The position numbers and the translations under genes are program-made. A model generated the notes under the pieces. The model ran no database searches. It was not told where the DNA came from and saw only the letters and a list, made by a program, of their open reading frames with translations. Shown here piece after piece: positions 28,317-32,763 of a DNA stretch of 32,763 bases (position 1 is its first letter; every line of letters starts with the position of its first letter). Origin of the DNA: Polyangiaceae bacterium (GTDB taxonomy: Bacteria; Myxococcota_A; Polyangia; Polyangiales; Polyangiaceae); the NCBI GenBank assembly GCA_025937785.1, contig JAICQQ010000084.1:1-32763 (forward strand), read 5' to 3'.

Positions 28317-28697
28317 TTACTTGTTCCGTTCGAGCAGCGCATACGCGCGCAGGAGTTCTTGCCGAGATCTAGCTCCAATTTTGGTAGCAGCCCGGAAGAG
28401 TAACACTCCGACGGTAGATGGCGCAACCCCCAGCGCATTCGCGATGAGCTTGTTGTTATAGCCGCTATGCGCGTACCTCAGGACTTCCTTTTCCCTCGTT
28501 GTCAGTCGAGGTCCCACAGTCGCATCAATTGGCCGCCGCGAGACGCGATAGTGGAACCCGTCGCACTCGAACTGCTCGACCAACGTCCAGCGTTGACGGG
28601 CGGGCCGAGCGTCCGATGCGCGCTGCAGCTGCCGACCCTCGGTGGTTAACCGCTCGAGCGATACGCTTTCCAAGTTCTCTACGCTGTCCTCGCTCAC
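28317..28697 (-). CDS. LuxR-type HTH transcriptional regulator (small)
   Basis: 126 aa. The C-terminal GerE/LuxR HTH is clear: LTTREKEVLRYAHSGYNNKL (65-84), then IANALGVAPSTVGVLLFRAA, then KIGARSRQELLRAY. The N-terminal 60 residues are short and match neither an autoinducer-binding nor a receiver domain. The gene precedes the stressosome cassette on the same strand, so it may be its output or regulator. It is divergent from the flavoprotein gene across 643 nt. Confidence 0.82.
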   Translation of the reverse strand: MSEDSVENLESVSLERLTTEGRQLQRASDARPARQRWTLVEQFECDGFHYRVSRRPIDATVGPRLTTREKEVLRYAHSGYNNKLIANALGVAPSTVGVLLFRAATKIGARSRQELLRAYALLERNK

Positions 28698-29045
28698 TCT
28701 CGTCTCCCGTCTTCAAGCTAGCGCCGGCGCACAGGCCCACCCAGCATGAGGTATGCCCGACACCGTAACTTACATCGCCTCCGGCTACAGCGGCCGCCTC
28801 GAAGTCAAACTTTAATGGAAAAGGTTCCGGAGCGACCGTGTGGCTGGCCGCATCGATATTAGTCGCGGTTTTCTTGCCGCCTGGCAACCGTCGAAACTGG
28901 CGGAACTCACCAGTCCAGGGTGCTTCCGTAACGTGGACGAAATCCGCCACCTGTCCCGCAGACAGCGCCACGTCTGAATCGTCGGATCTCGCCATTCCAA
29001 AGCTTGCAGCATGAACATTTCCACCTTGCGCGCGCGAGCGTGCGC

Positions 29046-29061
29046 AACCGTTTCAACGGTT
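29046..29061. promoter_or_regulatory. 16-bp palindrome AACCGTT-TC-AACGGTT
   Basis: Perfect 7-bp arms around a 2-nt centre, in the divergent gap about 350 bp from the LuxR-type start and 280 bp from the flavoprotein start. The compact shape fits a dimeric HTH regulator of the LuxR or TetR kind. It shares CCGTT with the element near 22922. Confidence 0.5.
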
Positions 29062-29151
29062 CTAGGCACCGAGACATCGTACCGACACTCGTCGCAACTC
29101 CGTGCGTGGCTTCGGTTTCGCTACGCCATCGACGTCTGATTTGCGAACGCC

Positions 29152-29198
29152 GTTTACGGACGAAGCTGTAAACAAGCTCCTGAACGTGTTCGTTAACG
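29152..29198 (+). promoter_or_regulatory. Shared operator: GTTTAC-N10-GTAAAC plus CGTTAACG
   Basis: GTTTAC (29152-29157) and GTAAAC (29168-29173) form a perfect inverted repeat with N10. CGTTAACG follows at 29191-29198. Both elements recur upstream of the halogenase (22923-22953) in the same order relative to the gene. The distance from CGTTAACG to the GTG start at 29341 is 142 nt. Confidence 0.6.
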
Positions 29199-29308
29199 CA
29201 TAGCGCAGCACACCAAATCGCTTGCACGCGCTTTCATTGTTGTCAATCTTACGACCACGAGACCGGCGCCTGTCGGGAAGCGCATGCGAGTTTCGTCGAC
29301 GAGTCAAG

Positions 29309-29315
29309 TATACAT
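29309..29315 (+). promoter_or_regulatory. Candidate -10 element TATACAT
   Basis: TATACAT stands out in this GC-rich context, 25 nt before the flavoprotein start and just ahead of a strong AGGAGG ribosome site (29328-29333). There is no convincing -35 at standard spacing, so an activator-dependent promoter or a chance match are both possible. Confidence 0.35.
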
Positions 29316-29340
29316 GCGTTAGACGTCAGGAGGCCTAGAC

Positions 29341-30954
29341 GTGGAATCGATCACGAACAATCAGTCGCTCGACTATGTAATCATCGGTGGCGGCCCTGCT
29401 GGCCTGCAAGCAGCCTACTTCCTTGCCAAGGCGAACCTGCGAGTGCTGGTGCTCGAGCGAGCCGCCGAGGTCGGCGCGTTCTTCCGCCAGTACCCCCGGC
29501 ATCGCAAGCTCATCTCGATCAACAAGGTCTACACGGGCGTCAGCGATCCCGAGACCAACATGCGTTGGGATTGGAACTCGTTGCTTTCGGACGAGTACGC
29601 ACCGCTCTTCAAGGACTTCTCGAAAGAGTACTTTCCCGCGGCGGACACCATCCTCGAGTATCTCCGCTGTTTCGCCGAGCAACATCGGCTCCCCGTCGAG
29701 CTGAACGTGTCGGTCTCTCGCGTCGAGCGAACCGAAGCTGGCTTCGAGATCCACGCTGAAGACGGGCGCACTTGGCGCGCCCCCCGCGTCGTGGTCGCCA
29801 CGGGAATGTCACGCGAGAACGTGCCGCCCATCCCGGGTGTGGAGCTATGCGAGCGTTACTCCACGATGTCACTCGATCAGGGCGACTTCACGAACCAGAA
29901 GGTTCTCATCGTCGGCAAGGGCAACTCCGCGTTCGAGACCGCCGACCATCTCACCCCCAGCGCTGCGGTGATTCACCTGGCGAGCCCCCGGCCGCTACGC
30001 ATGGCTTGGCGCACCCACTTCGTCGGCGACCTACGCGCCGTGAACAACAACGTGTTGGACACCTATCAGCTGAAGCTGCAAAACGCCATCATCGACGCGG
30101 AGATCGCCGAGATTCGTCACAACGGCAAAGGCTTCAGTGTTGACATACGGTATTCGCACGCCGACGGCGAAGTCGAGACGCTTTACTACGATCGGGTCTT
30201 GTTGTGCACCGGCTTTCGCTTCGACACCTCGTTCTTCGCCGACAGCTGCATGCCCGCCATGACGTCTTGCGGGCGACTGCCGTTGCAGACGAGCGCATGG
30301 GAGTCTCCGAACGTGCCGGGCCTGTTCTTCGCTGGCACGGTGATGCAGCAACGCGACCACAAGAAGTACATGTCCGCGTTCATTCATGGGTTCCGCTACA
30401 ACGTTCAAGCGTTGGCTCATCACCTGCTCGCCAGCCACCACGACATCGCGTGGCCCCAACAGCAGCTCACCTTCTCGGCGCGCGGGATCGCGAAGGGGTT
30501 GCTCGGTGAAATGAACCAGTCGTCCGCGATCTGGCAGCAGCCCGGCTTTCTGTGCAACCTGGTGGTGCTCGACGTAGAGCAGCGATCGGCGCGGCTGTTC
30601 GCCCACATGCCGATGGACTATGTCCACGACCGCTTCGCGCGCGGGATGACGCTTGCGCTCACCCTCGAGTACGGGCCCCACCAGCCCGACCCGTTCAATA
30701 TCGACCGTGTCCATCGCAGCGACGTCGATCGAGCGGCGGAAAGCACGTTCTTGCACCCTGTGATCCGGCGCTTCGAAGACGGTGTGCTCGTGGACGAGCA
30801 CCACGTGCTCGAAGACCTCGCAGCAGAGTGGCTGGAACCCGAACACATCAATCCTCTGGTGCAATATCTACAAAACGCATTGACGCTGAACTCGAGCATC
30901 ACGGCGATCCGGGAAGCCGACGCTGAGACAGAGCTCGCCACGGCCACTGGTTGA
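29341..30954 (+). CDS. FOXRED2-like FAD-dependent oxidoreductase
   Basis: 537 aa flavoprotein; GTG start with AGGAGG at 7 nt. FAD-binding GGGPAG (16-21), NAD(P)-binding GKGNSA (192-197), ATG (153-155), and FAD motif GLFFAGTV (327-334). The segment YPRHRKLISINKVYTG (51-66) followed by RWDWNSLL (75-82) closely resembles the animal FOXRED2 family rather than ordinary thioredoxin reductases or flavin monooxygenases. The C-terminal 140 residues are helical, without a motif I recognise. No signal peptide. Probable oxidative tailoring enzyme; substrate unknown. Shares upstream elements with the halogenase; a methyltransferase follows after 34 nt. Confidence 0.88.
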   Translation: MESITNNQSLDYVIIGGGPAGLQAAYFLAKANLRVLVLERAAEVGAFFRQYPRHRKLISINKVYTGVSDPETNMRWDWNSLLSDEYAPLFKDFSKEYFPAADTILEYLRCFAEQHRLPVELNVSVSRVERTEAGFEIHAEDGRTWRAPRVVVATGMSRENVPPIPGVELCERYSTMSLDQGDFTNQKVLIVGKGNSAFETADHLTPSAAVIHLASPRPLRMAWRTHFVGDLRAVNNNVLDTYQLKLQNAIIDAEIAEIRHNGKGFSVDIRYSHADGEVETLYYDRVLLCTGFRFDTSFFADSCMPAMTSCGRLPLQTSAWESPNVPGLFFAGTVMQQRDHKKYMSAFIHGFRYNVQALAHHLLASHHDIAWPQQQLTFSARGIAKGLLGEMNQSSAIWQQPGFLCNLVVLDVEQRSARLFAHMPMDYVHDRFARGMTLALTLEYGPHQPDPFNIDRVHRSDVDRAAESTFLHPVIRRFEDGVLVDEHHVLEDLAAEWLEPEHINPLVQYLQNALTLNSSITAIREADAETELATATG

Positions 30955-30988
30955 TCCAGTCGCGCGGAACCTCGGAAAGGAAACGGAC

Positions 30989-31870
30989 ATGAGCAGTGAA
31001 AACACCTCAGAAGAACACGGGTCGTCCCAGCGCCGCGCGGAGTCTGCAGCGGCCTCACGAACCGAGTGGGTCGCACGCTCGCCCTACGAGTTCGCCGGTC
31101 TCAGAGCGCAACTGTTCAGGGAGGCATTGGCAGAGTATCCAAACGCGCGGCGCGACGACTACTACTTGATGCGCAAGTACTTGGACCCGCAGCCTGGGGA
31201 CCGGGTGCTAGGGTTCGGCGAGGGCAGCGGCTACTTCTGCGGAACGATTGCCAAGGCAGTCGGACCGACCGGCCGCTACCTGATCACCGATCCGTCGCCG
31301 GAACTCGTGTGCAGTTTGCCAGAGTCGGTGGAGCGGCTGCCCCAGGTTCAGGTCACGATCAGCCCGGTCGAGCAGCTCGACATCGACGCAGAATCCTTCG
31401 ACAAAGCGTGGGCTTGCGGGGCGTTTCATCATTGCCCGAACCAGACCGAGGCCTTCAAGCGCGTCTACCAAGTCCTCAGGCCTGGAGGCCGTCTGGTGCT
31501 ATTCGACGTGTTTCAAGGGACGCCCCTGGCCCGCCACTTCGACGATTGTGTCGCTCGCTACTGTGTGACCGGTCACGAAGTTAAGTTCATGTCCGAAGAA
31601 TTCGCCAGGGCGCTGTGTTTCTTGGCCGGCTTCCCCGACGCGAACGTCGAAATTGTCGATGTGCCGCACCGCCTGTGTTTCGCAACGGAGTGGGACATGG
31701 GGAAGTTCGTTTACAAGATGCACGCCATGACCCTATTCCCAGGCACGCTCGAGGAGCGCATCCAGGCCACGGTGAATGGTGTGAAACGGCACCTCACGGT
31801 CGAGCGCGACGGCGATGGCTACGTGCTCCACTTCGACCAGAAGGGCATCATCGCCCGCAAACCGCAGTAG
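30989..31870 (+). CDS. Class I SAM-dependent methyltransferase
   Basis: 293 aa. Rossmann-type SAM-binding motif VLGFGEGSG (73-81; the usual acidic residue after VL is Gly), strand-2 acidic Asp101, FDKAWACGAFHHCPN (137-151) and VLRPGGRLVLFDVF (162-175) of the UbiE/COQ5-like small-molecule group. The first 30 residues are polar and probably disordered. AAAGGA at 7 nt precedes the ATG. 34 nt after the flavoprotein gene, so co-transcribed. Likely N-, O- or C-methylation of a small molecule; substrate unknown. Confidence 0.9.
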   Translation: MSSENTSEEHGSSQRRAESAAASRTEWVARSPYEFAGLRAQLFREALAEYPNARRDDYYLMRKYLDPQPGDRVLGFGEGSGYFCGTIAKAVGPTGRYLITDPSPELVCSLPESVERLPQVQVTISPVEQLDIDAESFDKAWACGAFHHCPNQTEAFKRVYQVLRPGGRLVLFDVFQGTPLARHFDDCVARYCVTGHEVKFMSEEFARALCFLAGFPDANVEIVDVPHRLCFATEWDMGKFVYKMHAMTLFPGTLEERIQATVNGVKRHLTVERDGDGYVLHFDQKGIIARKPQ

Positions 31871-31884
31871 CGGAATTCCGGGCC

Positions 31885-31912
31885 GCCGGTGGGGTCTTGC
31901 GACTCCACCGGC
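31885..31912 (+). terminator. GC-rich hairpin after methyltransferase gene
   Basis: A 12-bp stem (31885-31896 with 31901-31912, one G-U wobble) closed by a TTGC tetraloop starts 15 nt after the methyltransferase stop. No U-tract follows. It probably terminates the flavoprotein-methyltransferase transcript. Confidence 0.7.
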
Positions 31913-32042
31913 CGCGCCTGCGACCGAGCGAGCATGATGTACGCGCATGCCTTACTCAAGTCGGCGTGGCTCTCTCATCTCCGAAGCTAAGTCAGCCCTT
32001 TGGTAGTACGCTGTCCAGGGTCAACAGTAGGAGGAGTCACTC

Positions 32043-32621
32043 GTGAGTGAAATGCAGAGCGACAACAAAGCTCGGTCGTACATGTTAATCAGCACCGCCA
32101 ACTATTTGCGGCACAAGTTGGGCGGTGAAGGGCAACGGCTCATCGACGCGATGTCGCCATCGACGCGCAGCATCCTGAGCGCGGAGAAACCGGCGGACTG
32201 GGCGCCGATGTCCGCCTACGTCGAGCTCTTGAACGCCGTGGCGAGCCTCGGCAAGGGCGATGACGCCAAAGCTCGAGACGCTCTGATCGACGCAGGCAGG
32301 TTCGTATCGCAAGAAGCGTCGACGACTTTTCTGCGGCTTTTCCTCAAGATGCTCACTCCGAATCTCTTCGCGAAAAAGGTGCCCACGGTTTGGCAACGAG
32401 ACTTCAGCCGCGGTCGCGCCGAAGCGGAGATCACCGACAAGCGCTTGGTGTTTCGGATGCTCGGAATCTCGGAGATGGATCACATCCCCTGCACGGCGCC
32501 AGGCTTCATTTCCTTCGCGATGGAGAGCATGGGCAAGTCGATCAAGGGCATCACCGTTCACAACTGGTCCCTCTCCCAGCCCTGTAACGATGGTGCATAC
32601 TTCGAGCTCGACTGGGGTTGA
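32043..32621 (+). CDS. TIGR02265-type myxobacterial protein
   Basis: 192 aa. GTG start with AGGAGG (32028-32033) upstream. The layout matches the TIGR02265 family I associate with Myxococcales: an early basic helix, a WAPMSAYVELLNAV segment, GRFVSQEASTTFLRLFLKML (89-108), and a C-terminal region ending in Cys-x9-DWG (Cys181 to the terminal W-G). No membrane segment. Function not established. It follows the methyltransferase after 172 nt and a hairpin terminator, so it may have its own promoter. The remaining 142 nt of the window hold no clear gene; an ATG at 32760 could start one. Confidence 0.7.
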   Translation: MSEMQSDNKARSYMLISTANYLRHKLGGEGQRLIDAMSPSTRSILSAEKPADWAPMSAYVELLNAVASLGKGDDAKARDALIDAGRFVSQEASTTFLRLFLKMLTPNLFAKKVPTVWQRDFSRGRAEAEITDKRLVFRMLGISEMDHIPCTAPGFISFAMESMGKSIKGITVHNWSLSQPCNDGAYFELDWG

Positions 32622-32763
32622 AGCAACTCGCCCGGGTCGCCCCCCCGTGGGCGTCTACTGGGCTTGATGCAAGAGCCGCCCGTACTGTCCCGAGCGCTTC
32701 TATTTTCGAGGCAGCTGACGAGAAGTCCGGGGCTCGCGAGCCTCCACCCTTATTCGAGGATGA

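Larger units (their letters stand above)
28698..29340. other. 643-nt divergent regulatory region upstream of LuxR-type and flavoprotein genes
   Basis: No gene I can support. A minus-strand frame (28525-28995) has mixed codon use, and its 3' half overlaps the LuxR gene, so I treat it as chance. The region is less GC-rich than neighbours and holds GTAA-C-TTAC near 28760, a 16-bp palindrome at 29046-29061, the GTTTAC-N10-GTAAAC site at 29152-29173, CGTTAACG at 29191-29198, and a TATACAT at 29309-29315. Confidence 0.5.

Noticed and set aside
28525..28995. 156-codon minus-strand frame overlapping the LuxR-type gene
   Set aside because: Its 3' third is out-of-frame LuxR coding sequence, and the rest lacks the codon bias of neighbouring genes.

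Overview
High-GC DNA with long GC-rich lipoprotein linkers (Gly/Ser/Thr or Pro/Ala), a protein of the TIGR02265 type I associate with Myxococcales, MopE-like acidic repeats and many overlapping GTGA/ATGA gene junctions. This suggests a myxobacterium (Myxococcota, probably a Polyangiales-like chromosome). That is inference from gene content; no rRNA or tRNA is present. I see no mobile element, CRISPR array or integration site.

Layout. (1) 1-3842 (+): the 3' part of a phosphate-uptake operon: pstA (cut by the window edge), two consecutive PstB-type ATPases with complementary motif losses, and a phosphate-selective OprO/OprP-type porin. (2) 12939-3855 (-): pgi followed by a complete oppABCDF peptide importer. 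OppB and OppC carry large insertions, OppA is anchored by a transmembrane helix instead of a lipid, and OppF carries a C-terminal two-helix membrane segment plus a GspG-pseudopilin-like domain. (3) 13066-17290 (+): sfsA, then a coupled set encoding a lipoprotein polysaccharide deacetylase, a membrane-anchored PpiC/SurA-like protein and a HupE/UreJ-type membrane protein, behind a perfect LacI-type palindrome. (4) 17304-20232: two lineage-type lipoproteins, one Cys-rich and one with a MopE-like tail. (5) 20320-24725: a flavin-dependent tryptophan halogenase fused to its own flavin reductase, a LysR regulator, and a divergent YceI protein. (6) 28697-24798 (-): a LuxR-type HTH protein followed by a six-gene stressosome/partner-switching cassette (RsbT-like kinase with an N-terminal extension, RsbX-like phosphatase, RsbS-like and two RsbR-like STAS proteins, second RsbT/RsbW-like ATPase) with no sigma factor. 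(7) 29341-32621 (+): a FOXRED2-like flavoprotein, a SAM methyltransferase and a TIGR02265-type protein.

How it may work together. The halogenase (20320-22599) and the flavoprotein/methyltransferase pair (29341-31870) are separated by the stressosome cassette, yet their upstream regions share a palindrome (GTTTAC-N10-GTAAAC type) followed by CGTTAACG, in the same order relative to each gene. I infer a small co-regulated secondary-metabolism regulon producing a halogenated, oxidised and possibly methylated tryptophan-derived compound, perhaps under control of the embedded LuxR/stressosome module. The strongest single-protein observations are the asymmetric PstB pair and the self-contained halogenase-reductase fusion.
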